DNA of 34,649 nucleotides, taken from NCBI GenBank assembly GCA_003024175.1, contig MDYQ01000262.1, positions 1 through 34,649 on the forward strand, given 5' to 3'. The DNA comes from Planoprotostelium fungivorum (taxonomy: Eukaryota > Evosea > Variosea > Cavosteliida > Cavosteliaceae). Both the position numbers and the translations under genes were made by a program. This document shows positions 10,265-21,294 of the stretch, in pieces. Each line of letters starts with the position of its first letter. Within the stretch, counting starts at the first letter, position 1. Below the pieces are notes generated by a model. It had not been told where the DNA came from. It saw only the letters and a list, made by a program, of their open reading frames with translations, and searched no databases.

Positions 10265-10604
10265 ATTTTTAAGAGTCAAATCTCTTCGAGAGAGTAGTTG
10301 GTAAGATTTCTGCCACAAGAAACACTTAGTACTGTGTTCTACGGGCACTAGATTTGATGTCTCGCTCTCTTTGAGATGCAAACAGAGAGTACGTTATGAG
10401 CTGCATTAAATCCTGAATGGACCAATAAAAAGAGATGCGCGAAGAGTGACACCATTGCATCTATGCACGCTCTGCTGCTGATTGTCGACCGTTTGAAATG
10501 AGAGACATATTTAATTTGTTCGGAATTTTGAACACAACATCACATTCGCATTTAGATGGAAGGTCAAGTAAGCGGCAGGTATAACAGATAAGAGACTGAG
10601 AGAG
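10265..10604. other. Intergenic between CTP synthase and the RhoGEF-MORN gene
   Basis: This 340-bp gap should hold the CTP synthase 3' end and the promoter of the next gene. An aataaa-like ccaataaaaa lies near 10421. No ORF or structural RNA was recognised. Confidence 0.5.
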
Positions 10605-13600
10605 ATGCAGGATCCGGTTAGGAATTCTACTTCCGCAAATAAAGAGGATCAACCATCGACGCCTGTAAAACAAGAGGCGGATTCCTCTTCTTCACGTAAG
10701 CCAAGAACTCGCAGTTTATTCTGAACGAACTACAGATGACGAGCTTACAAAGACGATTGCAGAAGGTGAGCCGACCGATGCTGCAGTGTCATCTGAAAGA
10801 TCGCACGAAGAAGCCAGCCAAGACGAAGTTACGACGAAAGATGGGAGCGCTAAGAGTGTTGAAGACAGAGTTGTGAGGAGGACGCGATCTCAGACAGAAG
10901 GATCTTTGCCGAAGCATCCTTTGGTCGATCCGCGTCTGATATCACCTCCATCAGCTGGTTCGAAGGTCGGCAGCGCAGGGAGTTCACCTCAAGAAACCAG
11001 ACACAACGAGGAAGAGAGTCCTCGCAGGAGCAGAAAGAAGGACTCTAGCTTATCACTCAACGACAAGGATCCTGACAAGAAGAAGAACAAACTCTTCTCT
11101 CTCGTTGGGACTCTGATGAAGAGCAACACCGTAAACTCAAAGAAGGGTGGAACCGTGGGAAAGAAGGGAATCCCAAATTGTGAGAGAGGAAGGAAGAATG
11201 TCACTGATGATGGCAGTCTCCCCTCCCACACCGACTGAGAACCTGAGAGAGCACAGCAATTCCTCACCTGTCTTTCCTGTGGCACTCAACACTCCTCCCA
11301 CCACAGCGATCACTACACCCAGCGTGTCCCAGTTTCCGTCATCACCTGGAAGCAGCTCGGGTCAGAACAATGCGGGTGAGTCAGAGAGTAAGAGAGAGAG
11401 TAACCTGGGCAGACGTGCGACTCTCCTTTGATCACGTGATACCAGCACCTCCCGAAAGTGGACCAAGAGATTGGGCAGCCAGGGAGTTCTACACCTCAGA
11501 GATTGCCTATCTCAAGAATTTGGATATTTTGGTCTTTGTGAGTTACCTCCAAGAGTCACGTCTGAGAGGAACAGGATTATCTGTATGCCATCAACAAGGA
11601 CCACCCCATCATCACAGAGGATGAGAAGAAAGTCCTCTTCACCAATGTCAAAGTGATTCGAAACTTTTCGGTCAAATTGTTCCAAGAGTTAGAAGGAAGG
11701 ATGAAGACTTGGGGACCCAAGCAGTTGATCGGTGATGTGTTCCTCAAATTGGTGAGTCATCCATCATTCAATGCATTCATTATCTACTCCACCATGAGAG
11801 GAATGATTTTCTCATGCATAAATCTGATTGTCATTCAGTATCCCTTCTTCAGAGCGTACAACGAATATTGTAACAAGTATGACGTTGCCCTTGAGAATTG
11901 TGATCTCCTTCATTTCATTTGCACAACGACTCACCTTAACAGACGTGGAGTTTATGAAGCGACCCGAGTTCAGCACCTTCTGTAATGTGAGGAGAAGATA
12001 TCGTTGAGAAGAATAACGAGAGTAGAATCAACTGGCCAAGACACCCAACGGATTGGGACCTGATCTGCAATCCTTGCTGATCACTCCTGTTCAGAGGATT
12101 CCCAGATATGCTCTTCTTCTCAAAGAGCTGTTGGCCAAGACCCCCAGTGACCACCCGGATCACACCCACTTGGAGAATGCCTACGAGAAGATCAAAGACA
12201 TCACAGAGACAGTCAACACCAGCATCAAACAGAACGACAATTCGAAGCAGTACAACAAGATTGTGGACAGCATAGAGGGCATCATGGTGAGATAGATTGT
12301 CATTCAGGAGAGAACTCACGGACGTAGCCTCACATGCTGCCTCATCGAAAGTTTATCTCTGAAGACTCCTTCGTCTTCCTTCCCAACACTGCTGTGGGTA
12401 TTCAATCCAGCCCCCTCTCCGTAGGAACCATCCAAAAGACAACACCCATGTGGTTGGTCCTCTTCAATGACACCATCTTCATGGCATCTGGTGCTTCTCA
12501 GAACGATCGAAAGTTGGAGAAGGTGTTCTACTTCATCCCTCACACCTGACAGACGCAGGTCTTTCCTTTTTCATCCTTATGGTTGAGAGACAACGGACAA
12601 CCTCACTACCTCGTGGAGTCTGTCTTCCAGATCATCACACCAGAAGAGACATTCATGGTACAGACCAAAGATGCGGCTCACAAGAAGCAGACAATGGATG
12701 TTCTGATGGAGAGAATCAACTCGGCCACAAAAGGTGAGAGCGGTCATAACGAGAAGGAGAGTGAAAGGAGAAGATCAATTGGCCACAAAAGGAGAGAGGA
12801 ATCTGTCGTATCGATTCAGCAATGGAGATCACTACAGTGGAATGTGGGACTATGGAAAGATCCAAGGAAAGGGAAGGTACGCCTTCTTCTCTGATAAGGT
12901 GTACGAGGGTGACCTGACCAATGGCTTGATGGATGGGAGAGGAAAGATGGTTTACTCTGGTCACACCATCTACGAAGGTCAATGGGCTGGTGGAGAGCAA
13001 GACGGAGAAGGAACTCTGATGCAACCTGGTGTGCAGTACGTTGGAACATGGAGAGCAGGGAAGAAGAAGAAGGGTGTCATCTCGTGGGATGGTGAGTCTC
13101 CACAGAGAGATCCACTGATGATGTGCAGGTGGACAGAAATACACTGGAAAGTTCAAGAACGACAGGATGCACGGCAGGGGCATTCTCATCTGCATGAACG
13201 GAGACATCTACGACGGAGACTGGGCTGAAGGAAAGAGATCAGGCCACGGAAAATTCACATCCAAGAGAGGACAGTACGATGGTTACTGGGTCAACGACAG
13301 GAGAGAGGGTACAGGCTCCATGGTATGGTCCAACGGTGACTTTTATGATGGAGAGTGGAAGGCAGACATGGTGAGTAGACAAGGAGGAGAGAGGATGACA
13401 GGGGACAGAGACATGGAGAGGGAAAGATGGTGACTGTGGACAGCAGCTACCGTGGAGGGTGGAGTCAGGACAGAAAGGAAGGAAAAGGAACATTCATCCA
13501 AAAGTTGAACTCGAGGCCACAGAACAACGACCACGATCACGAGGCGTGGGTGAACAAGTACGAGGGAGAGTGGAAAGCAGACAAGGTGAGAGCCTGTGGG

Positions 13601-14056
13601 AGCTCCATCTCAAGAGCACAGAAACACAATCATGGTGTGTGCATTCGAAAGACAGAAGACGGTGAGGGAGAATTCAAGTACGATGGAAATTGGGTCAACG
13701 ATATGCGAGAGGGCAAGGGAACCTTCACTGACTCATATGGTACCTACACTGGCTCTTGGAAGGAGGACAAGGTGAGAGACTCCCAGCTTGATCCACTCAC
13801 CAGTCACAGAGGAACGGTGTGGGCTATCTGGTATCTGCCGATCAACAGATGCACGTAAGAGGAACCTGGTGTGATGACTATCACATAAACGACGAAGAGG
13901 AGGTGAGATGGTATAGTGTGTCCATCTGAAGGAATGCAGGTGGTAGTATCAACCTTGAGGAAGGGAAAGAGCTACAAGCCAAAGAAAGAGTCGACGTTAG
14001 AGTCCACTACGACTCAAAATATCCCAGAGCTGCCCCCTCCCAGACTCTATTGGTAA
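10605..14056 (+). CDS. RhoGEF (DH-PH) with about 12 MORN repeats
   Basis: Sixteen exons (15 introns of 36-87 nt) give an uninterrupted 922-aa frame. The first ~220 residues are polar and low-complexity, with basic/Ser-rich tracts. The DH domain follows, with AAREFYTSEIAYLKNLDILV, KWGPKQLIG-like features and the conserved end-helix motif SLLITPVQRIPRYALLLKEL. The PH domain includes MWLVLFNDTIFMAS and ends ETFMVQTKDAAHKKQTMDVL. The C-terminal half is MORN repeats (YEGDLTNGLMDGRGKMVYSG, YDGDWAEGKRSGHGKF, YTGSWKEDK and others), then a short Pro/Lys-rich tail. DH-PH exchanges GDP for GTP on Rho/Rac GTPases, and MORN repeats typically bind membranes or self-associate. The order resembles the middle of alsin (ALS2/ALS2CL), but no RCC1 repeats or VPS9 domain are present. 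Confidence 0.93.
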
Positions 14057-14350
14057 CATAAAATCACTTGAAATATGCGCAGTATTCCGGTGCTTCTCGT
14101 GATTCTTGAATGATGGTACGCTGGTAATCTGCATCGGTCATAATCATGTGGTAGGATGTCAGATGATGATTATTCAGACAGAATATAAGATAACAGAGGA
14201 GAGAGCAGCCTGTGATGCGATGTGTGGGGAAAAGGTTTTCATATTTATCCCGCGGACTGTTGTAGAGTCCAGATGTAGCGGGAAAACCGACCGTTTTAAA
14301 TTTGAAAAGTCTAACTTCAAACTTCTGAGCCGCGTGTTTTGAACACCAAC

Positions 14351-15272
14351 ATGAACTCGTCCTCTAAAAAGACCAGCGACCACGTTGCCTCACGAGCGAA
14401 ATTAGGTCAAAGTTTGAAGAGTTTTATTGTAAAGAAGGGCCCAGAAGAAGTTCAGACGGTGGCAAAGGTGAAAATGGTTGTCGAGGTCTGGATTGAATAT
14501 CAATAGGGATGCCTCAATGGATTGAGACGTAGATCGGTGCAGCTGTCGCTCGCTGCTCTGGATCTGAAATCTTCCTTGACTCGATCTGAAGAACCAGAAA
14601 CACCTGTGACGATTTGGGAGGTGAAGAATTATTGCAACGAACATGTGATTGAAATGGCCCAGGTTTTGAATGACGAAAAGTCCGTGAGCAAATCGAAACG
14701 TTCATCCAAATCCATCTCGATCTCGAACAAAGATATTAAGGGTAAGCTCCACCGATAGAATTTTTCGAACGCTGAAGACATGACAGGTAAAGGAAGTACG
14801 AAGAAGGTCTTTGCCATACAGACGAATAAGACACCAGTACCGCTCGGTCCAAAGGCCGCTTCAGAAACTCAATTGAGTCGAACAGAGCCTATGAAGTTGG
14901 AGACGACACAGAAACCCCCTATACCGAAGAAACCGAACTCTCTGTCGTTTAAATCCCTGCATACACCTCCAGCCATGAGGCCAGCTCCACCATCATCTGA
15001 CAGAGACCTTGCTCCTGCAACCTTGCGCAATTTGATCCACGCCACTTCGCCTCTCAACGTACAACAAGCCTTGAGAGCCGAAGAATGTAAGATCGATGGC
15101 ATTCTGGACCAACTCTCTAAAATCATGGGTGAGAATACAGACGATGACACAAAGATGGCTGAGATGTTCAGGTTATCCTGTGGAGAGCATAGATGAGGGA
15201 GAGATAATCTTAGAGCTGCTCACCCGTGAAGAGGATGTGGAATCTACTCCGGTTGCGCAAGACCAACAATAA
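14351..15272 (+). CDS. Unknown 264-aa Ser/Lys/Pro-rich protein
   Basis: Four exons (introns of 39, 45 and 43 nt) give a clean 264-aa frame from ATG 14351 to TAA 15270-15272. It starts MNSSSKKTSDHVASRAKLGQ. It has a Ser/Lys-rich middle (SVSKSKRSSKSISISNK), a proline-rich stretch (KPPIPKKPNSLSFK, MRPAPPSSDRD), and a helical, acidic C-terminal part (ALRAEECKIDGILDQLSKIM, then EGEIILELLTREEDVE). No domain is recognised. Composition suggests an intrinsically disordered, possibly cytoskeletal or nuclear, protein with a short C-terminal helical module. Its stop codon directly abuts the stop codon of the convergent dihydrouridine synthase gene. Confidence 0.75.
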
Positions 15273-16753
15273 TCAACTGCCTTTATCTTGAAATTTTTCT
15301 CGCTGCAAGAGTTTCTCCCTCTTCTCTGCCAATTTCTTCTCTTTTCTCTTGTCCTTGGCACTGACACTCTGTCGAGGGTACGTCGTTCGGTCCATTGGGA
15401 TCTCCTCTGGATTCCATTCTACGTGGATGGGTGGCGTTAGCCCTCTCAGAAACGATCTGCACGGGTCACTCCATGTCTTCCTTCCTTCCTCACATCAGCT
15501 CTGGAATGTTCTTCGTCGTGAATAGCTCAGCCTTCTGAAGAGGTGTGATGCGATGACCTGCATGCTCAGCTCAAATATCAGAGTCGATTTACCTTTGATG
15601 ATCCATTGGATGTGTCTCTGGATATCAATCCAATCGTTTTCGTGTCCGACTGCTATGAGCAGATAGTCTCGAACCATCTGTCCAATGTCGATCTCCTCGC
15701 TCTGAAACAGACACGGTTTGATGAGTGCTCCATATCTACTGGCATCAGTCCTCCACCATCTCATCATCGCTAGGATGAGACGAACTCACCCAGCCATGAC
15801 ACCATCTACACCAGTGTGATCGATCATACTCTGAAAGTCTCCGTGTGATCCTACGTTACCGTTTCCAATGATGGGGATGTCAGGGAAGGTCTCTCGGATC
15901 TTCTTGATGGCATCCCAATCTGCAAGACCCCTCTTGTCACCTTTCTGCCAGTAATACCTTCCTTCTCTCTGTTACTCTTTCTCTCCTCTTTCTTCTCACC
16001 GTGCACTGTGAAGGCTCGAACACCGACCTCTTTCAGTCTCATCATGATCTCGATGGTGTGCTCCACTGAATCTGGGATGATGAGACGTGTGGATCGTGAG
16101 AATCCATTACCCTCTAAGCGAAGTTTGACACTGAGAGGGTACGGGATGTTCTGTGCAATCTCTTTACATAAATTCACCAAGTGGTCCGGATCTTTCAATA
16201 GAGCACACCCGTAGTCTACGGGGGGTAAAAATATGGTCTCATTCAGGACTCACTCTTTTCCAGGGCAAATCCCTGTGGACAACCACAGTTGAGATCGACA
16301 GCGTCGATCTTTCCTTTGAACCTGTCGTCAATCTGTACATCATATTCACGCTCATCTCACATGTCTTGATTGACCATCTCTATGATGGGTCCTGCGGAAT
16401 CTCAGCAATCTTAACTTCTCTCTTGTGCAAATCTCACCGGGTCGATTCCCTGCCACCTGAAGGAGCAATGGTCGATCTGTGGGATCAAACTCAAATGTGT
16501 ACCTTCAACACTGTCAGTGTTGATCACCATATGAATTCACTTTTTGTAACGAACCGTCTTATCACTTGCTCGAAGATAATACTCAGAGATGCACATCTCT
16601 GTGAATGTCACTTGTGCGCCATACTTTCTGTTTTCATAGTTAGAGGATTGTGTATCCATATCATCATCACCTCGACAAGAGTCGGAATGATAAATCGGAA
16701 CCACCTACTAAGGGGGCAAGAACTTTACTCTGCCCTGCGTATATGTGGTTCAT
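15273..16753 (-). CDS. tRNA-dihydrouridine synthase family protein
   Basis: Dus enzymes reduce uridine to dihydrouridine in the tRNA D-loop using FMN and NAD(P)H. Ten exons (nine introns of 35-59 nt) give 363 aa starting MNHIYAGQSKVLAPLVGGSD. Family features are in order: FTEMCISEYY; the active-site motif AVDLNCGCPQGFALEKNYGC followed by ALLKDPDHLV; PLSVKLRLEG; VGVRAFTVHGDKRGLADWDA; PIIGNGNVGSHGDF for flavin phosphate binding; and VMAGYGALIKPCLF. The C-terminus is a highly charged tail (SAKDKRKEKKLAEKREKLLQ). The subfamily (Dus1, 2, 3 or 4) is unclear: GALIKP resembles Dus3, while the central part resembles Dus1/2. The gene lies 90 bp from a divergent WD-repeat gene. Confidence 0.92.
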
Positions 16754-16843
16754 CTCCCCGATCGTTCTGATCGGATCAGAGGCCGGATCAAAACTTTGCG
16801 CCTCATTTCAAGATTTTCTCTAGAAACCAGAGAAGCCACCATC
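16754..16843. promoter_or_regulatory. 90-bp bidirectional promoter region (Dus / WD-repeat gene)
   Basis: Only 90 bp separate the start codons of two divergent genes, so both core promoters and 5' UTRs must fit here. No TATA box is evident. Confidence 0.55.
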
Positions 16844-18307
16844 ATGATGGAGGTGGAGAATAACACATTTCCAATCAAATTGCATCTCAACTCGACCATT
16901 GTCGCCGGTTTTGAGACTACACCGGGAGAGGAACCACCATACGTTTTCCAAGCGAAATCGAATGCACAGTGTGTGGCTGCCTCCACTTCTGACAATGTCA
17001 TCAAGATATTCGATCCTAACACGCGAGTTCTCGTCAGACAGCTGAATGGTGTTGATTGCATTCCATCTAGCTAAGCTGACGAGCCTCTCAGGCCATACGA
17101 ATACCATCAATGAGTTTAACTTCGCGTCTACATCCCCAGAAGGATTGTTTTCGGCGTCTAGTGATGGGACGATTCGACGTTGGGATATGAGAGCAGGCAG
17201 TGCTGTGCAGACTATCAAAGGTGAGAATATATCGTAAGTGATAATTAACGCAGATTATAGACGGTAATGTGGAGTTTTACAGTGTGGGGGTAAATCAGAG
17301 CGATACGGGATTAGCTTCTGGGTCTGGAAACACAATCAAAGCCTGGTGCGATCGACAGTCCAGATGATGCGAATGACTTAAACGACACAGGGATCTGAGG
17401 ACGGGGAAGGTGGCCTTGACCTACGAAGACTTTCACTCAGACGACATCACACAAGTGAAATTCCACCCCACAAAATCCAATGTACTGTACACAGCCTCTA
17501 TGGACGGCACAGTCTGCGTCGTGGACACGAACATCTCAGATGAAGAAGAAGCTCTCCTCGAAGGTGAACTGAACAAGAGAGTCTTCCTCACCCACACAGG
17601 CATCAATCTGGAGGATCCCATCCAACACATCGGTTTCTACGGAAGCCAACAAGAGAAGATTTGGATCAGCACACACTCAGAACGTCTGTCTCTCTACCAC
17701 GAGGTGAGTGAAGAGTATGAGGTGGAACTAAACTGTGGTAGAGCATACCCATACATCAATTCGAATCACCGAGACAGTTGTTGTCCAATTCATCGACGGA
17801 GTTTAACTATCTCATCTCTTGTACCTATGATGCGCAGGAGGACGAGCTGTATGTCGTGGTTGGCACGAACGAGTGAGCCATAGGAGGAGAGATGTGTCTC
17901 ATCTGCAATGCAGGGGTACGATCGGCTTGGCTCAAGTGAAGGAAGGCGGCCTCAATTTGGTTTCTCAACTGAGTGGAGGTCACAATACTGTCGTACGATG
18001 GGTTCAGTGGGACGTACACGTGAGAATGCTCACCGTCGATCCATCATGTGACAAGACATGTCCACATCGTCATCACTGTGGTGCATCGTTTTGATGAGAG
18101 AACAGAGTCAACAGATGATCAGTGGAGGAGAGGATGCGAGGATCTGTTTCTGGTCAGAGAACCCGGAAGTGAGAATGAAGAGGGTGGGTGAGTTCATCTA
18201 GTCTCTCTCTCCTCTTCTCGACTTAACTCGAACAGAGCTCAGAGGCCGTAATGACGAAAAGAAGCAAGGCAGGTAGAGATTCAGCCAAGCCATATCACAG
18301 ACAATAG
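16844..18307 (+). CDS. WDR89-like WD40 repeat protein
   Basis: Eight exons (seven introns of 40-86 nt) give a 360-aa frame from ATG 16844; a second in-frame ATG follows at 16847. WD-type blades are visible: CVAASTSDNVIKIFDPNTRV; LNGHTNTINEFNFASTSPEG with GLFSASSDGTIRRWDMRAG; GLASGSGNTIKAWDLRTGK; KFHPTKSNVLYTASMDGTVC; SGGHNTVVRWVQWD; and QQMISGGEDARICFWSENP. The C-terminus is a basic tail ending SAKPYHRQ. Blade order, the GIN..IQHIGFYG segment between blades and the KPY-type terminus resemble WDR89. WD40 propellers scaffold protein complexes, and the precise role of this family is not established. The gene is convergent with the MRNIP-like gene, with 19 bp between stop codons. Confidence 0.88.
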
Positions 18308-18326
18308 ATTCATTCGAATGAACCGT

Positions 18327-19283
18327 TTAATCCTCATCAGAGTGTTCTATTCTCTCGTAACCCTGGTCTCCCGACAAGAGCAAGTCATCTCCATCCTCTT
18401 CATCGTGGGCGGGTCCCTCTTCTTCCTCTACAAATTGTGCCCACTTGCTCTGCTTCTGCGGTTCCCTCTTCACCATTGTCTCTGCTCTCCTCATCGTCGG
18501 CTCTGCAACCCTCATCGTGTGTTCTCTCGCTTTCAGCTCCATTGTCGGTCGTGTCATCTTCTGCACATCGGAGACCGACGAGCCCCTCCCTCGATATCCC
18601 ATCCTCACTGGACCTGATGGTTTATCTCCATCTGGAGAAAGTGAGAATTGTTGGTGCTGTAGGACGCACTTGATGTCTCATCACCCCGGGAATGCCTGTC
18701 ACCTCCTCTTCCACGAGATCCTCTTCGTTCACCTCTGCCCCTGCCTCTGTTGCCTCTCATAGGTGGTGCTTCTGTGCTGTACCTCGGATCATCTTCTATC
18801 TCTTCCTCTTCTGGTTGTTCGTCTTCCTTAATCACATGAGCCAATCCTTTTTTTGACTTGAATCACATCAATGTATTTGTCCCATTTGCTGCGCTTTTGA
18901 GTCGGTTGTACCTCCTCTAATGACACGTGATTGTCTGAGGATGCAGATTCCTCAATGGCCTCTAATTCTCTTTTCTTTCGTGATATCTCTTCGTTGTTTT
19001 TCGATGCATTGTCCATGTTGTATTTCATCACGATGGGTCTGATGTCTGCTGCCTTGAACGAGATTGCATACACCTGATTAAGTCGACTATTCAATCTATC
19101 GACCGATAATTGAATCGAATAGGTACCTTAATGATGGCTTGCTTGGATTGACAAGTAGCGCAAGACCATTTACTATCCTTTCTCTTCTGCACTGAACAGA
19201 ACATGCCACACTTGTAACATCGCACCTCGATAACGTTATGATATACCCATGTCGTCTGGTCTCACTGCGATGTACTCCGGCAT
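18327..19283 (-). CDS. MRNIP-like protein (MRN-complex-interacting protein family)
   Basis: Five exons (four introns of 40-53 nt) give 256 aa. The N-terminus is a zinc-ribbon-like domain of the MRNIP/UPF0544 type: MPEYIAVRCYKCGMFCSVQK, then SKWSCATCQSKQAIIKVYAI, with two CxxC knuckles. Further on are two motifs with the family's short aromatic signature, KRSKWDKYID and KQSKWAQFVEEEE. Between them lies an acidic patch (EDEQPEEEEIEDD) and an RGG-like region (RGNRGRGRGERRGSRGRGG), which could bind nucleic acid. The C-terminus is acidic. In animals MRNIP associates with the MRE11-RAD50-NBS1 complex at DNA breaks. Transfer of that role here is inference. Confidence 0.8.
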
Positions 19284-19638
19284 TGCACCTTTTTTAATCC
19301 TATAAAAGAGGGCTTCATCTACATCCAGACGTCAACAGATGGCTTTCATATCATATCCTAGGATTACCCTAGAAAGATGAGAAGATTGAATTCGCACAGT
19401 CTGAGAGGCCTGTGAAGGTATACTGCCCAAATGGAGATCATCAGCACCCAGCGGAAAAACGGTATGTTTTATGATTCTTCTGTTCTGTGAGCTATGATCC
19501 ACAAGGATATGCGCAAAATTCCCTCATCGCAAGGCAGTCGAAGAAGATGACAGACGTGACCATAAAAAACACCGATTATACGTTGACCCGTTGTTGTTCG
19601 ACACATTTGATTGATCCAAAGGCATTTTTCAAAACATC
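19284..19638. promoter_or_regulatory. Divergent intergenic region (MRNIP-like / LIM), possible upstream LIM exons
   Basis: TATAAAAG at 19301-19308 sits 18 bp from the MRNIP-like ATG and upstream of the LIM gene. From about 19384 an open stretch reads EKIEFAQSERPVKVYCPNGD, then HQHPAEKR. A 30-nt gtatgt..gtgag intron would join it to YDPQGYAQNSLIARQSKKMT. A further 32-nt intron with a weak GTTGTT donor would splice it in frame to the LIM ATG. No start codon for this extension was found, so it may be 5' UTR or a missed N-terminal exon. Confidence 0.4.
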
Positions 19639-20420
19639 ATGTCCGCCAACACCTGCAGTGGATGCTCCAAACCCATCGATGAGGAAGAGAGCGTGAGAGA
19701 AGAAGGTAGATAGATCGTCTTCTGACTCCCTGCAAGTTTCGAAAGGCACTAGGCAAGAGCTGGCATCCGACCTGCTTTGTTTGTCAAGGATGCAAGGTCC
19801 AAATCTCTGGATCCTTCCAAGTTCGCGATGATCTTCCCATCTGTGCCACATGCAAACCCGCGCCAGGTGAGAAGGGGAACATCAATGATCTACGAGTGAT
19901 ACTTCTGTCAGCCAGTAATTCCTCTTTCACTGCAGGAGTCACGAAATGTACCCAATGCTGTGAGTCGTAGAACGTCTCTCTTTCTCTGACATGATGATCC
20001 ACAGCGGAGGTGATCAACGATTCCGCTCTCATCACCAGCACGGGCACATTCCATTCGGCATGTCTCAAGTGCGGTACTTGTTCTGGACCTCTCAACCAAG
20101 GAGCCGTCCGAGTCGTGGGAGGCAAGATGACGTGTTCAAAGTGCGCACCCGATGGTGAGTCTTCAGACGCAGAGGGATGCAACTTATGCTCGGTCCAGTG
20201 CCCACTGCCATCACAGGAGAATGTGCAGGATGTGACCAGGCACTCTCTGGTGGCTACGTGACGGCTCTCAATAAGAAATGGCACTCTCAGTGTTTTGCGT
20301 GTGGTGTCTGCAAGAAGCCCATCTCAGGTGAGTGCGTGATGGGTTTGTCTCTGACGAGAGGAAGGATCCTTTATGCAACGTGATGGAAAGCCCTTGTGTG
20401 AGGGCTGCAAAGCCAAATAA
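19639..20420 (+). CDS. Three-LIM-domain protein
   Basis: Six exons (introns of 37-69 nt) give 173 aa, composed almost entirely of three LIM zinc-binding domains. LIM1 runs CSGCSKPIDEEESVREEG to KSWHPTCFVCQGCKVQISGS and ends ICATCKP. LIM2 runs CTQCSEVINDSALITSTGTF to HSACLKCGTCSGPLNQG and ends MTCSKCAP. LIM3 runs CAGCDQALSGGYVTALNKKW to HSQCFACGVCKKPISGS and ends LCEGCKAK. Each has the CxxC..HxxC / CxxC..CxxC double zinc finger. LIM-only proteins mediate protein-protein contacts, often at actin structures or adhesion sites. The start at 19639 is the first ATG before LIM1; an N-terminal extension is possible. Confidence 0.92.
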
Positions 20421-20582
20421 ATCACTTCTCCTCTTGTACAATTTCAAGAGCTCGTCTCGCCTGATTTGTTTGCATATGGGACGCGGTAGGTCTCTTTGTG
20501 ATGGGAGTAAGAGTGCAGTCGAGACACGATCTTCGAATCGATCTTGTACATGGAGACACGCAGTCAATAAACAATGTTTAGA

Positions 20583-20923
20583 ATGGATGTTGATGGTCTC
20601 ACAAAAATACCAAATTTAAAATGGTTGAAAGAAAAACATCCACAGGTGCCAGAACTATCAGAACAGCTTCCTTTCATCCTCCATTCGTGTTGTTTCATGT
20701 AAGATTCAGTTACCAACACGACGAGAAGTTCGTGAAAAAAGATTGCGAATTTCAGCACAGAACACGAAAACAAAAATACTTCGTGAAAGTTGAAGAACAA
20801 ACTGAGCGGATTTAATCATTCGCTTCTCTCACAGCACACCAACAGACAATCCAGCGATACAACATGGGTCACTACACCACACATGACCGGATTTCTCATC
20901 GTGGGAGACATGAACAGGCGTAA
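20583..20923 (+). CDS. Candidate small protein (81 aa), unknown
   Basis: A three-exon model starts MDVDGLTKIPNLKWLKEKHP, then QVPELSEQLPFILHSCCF. Introns of 43 nt (gtaagattc..aaaaaag) and 52 nt (gtgaaagtt..ctcacag) lead to a His/Arg-rich end (HYTTHDRISHRGRHEQA) at TAA 20921-20923. Total coding length is divisible by three. The first exon looks protein-like; the rest is less convincing. No family is recognised. It is convergent with the next small gene, with 62 bp between stops. Confidence 0.38.
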
Positions 20924-20985
20924 TTAAGATAAAGATATAACTATATGATATGTCTCTTTTCACCGTCGTCATCTCAGATCGATCG

Positions 20986-21294
20986 TCATCGTGATTGGGT
21001 GGACAGACTTTCATATTTTCCCCAGACAGGATGGTGCATCTGATTGCCAACCTCTAGCCATTGTGTAAGCGTGGTACGATCTGGCCAGACTGGTACTGCA
21101 TCCGTCCACCTCCCCCAATCATCTGAAGAGAAGACCGTACATAAAAATCGTAAAATGACTTACGATAATGAACCATTTCTTCCTGTGCTTTCGACGGTCT
21201 GTACAGTTGACGACGTGACAGCCTTACATATGTCTTCTTCTGACAAACCTAAAATCAAGTTATTCAAGTAGTCCGCTGTAGTGCCCCCTGTCAT
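20986..21294 (-). CDS. Small unknown protein (85 aa)
   Basis: Two exons are joined by a 51-nt intron (gttcattatc..ttctcttcag), giving 85 aa. The sequence begins MTGGTTADYLNNLILGLSEE and the second exon reads WGRWTDAVPVWPDRTTLTQW, then LEVGNQMHHPVWGKY. The Trp-rich second exon looks like a genuine folded segment. The donor GTTCAT is atypical; an alternative GTAAGG donor, upstream in the transcript at EEDIY, also preserves frame. No family is recognised. Its ATG is only 36 bp from the divergent GH125 start. Confidence 0.55.

Noticed and set aside
12540-12590. In-frame stop within the PH domain
   Set aside because: It lies inside a 36-nt intron (gtgttctact..gacgcag); splicing restores the PH domain.
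14106-14342. Plus-strand ORF between the MORN gene and the next gene
   Set aside because: No protein-like features, no splice support, and it sits in an expected promoter region.
17050-17092. A 22-nt intron in the WD-repeat gene
   Set aside because: Using the next acceptor (ctctcag) gives a 43-nt intron and a better WD sequence (LNGHTNTINEFNF).
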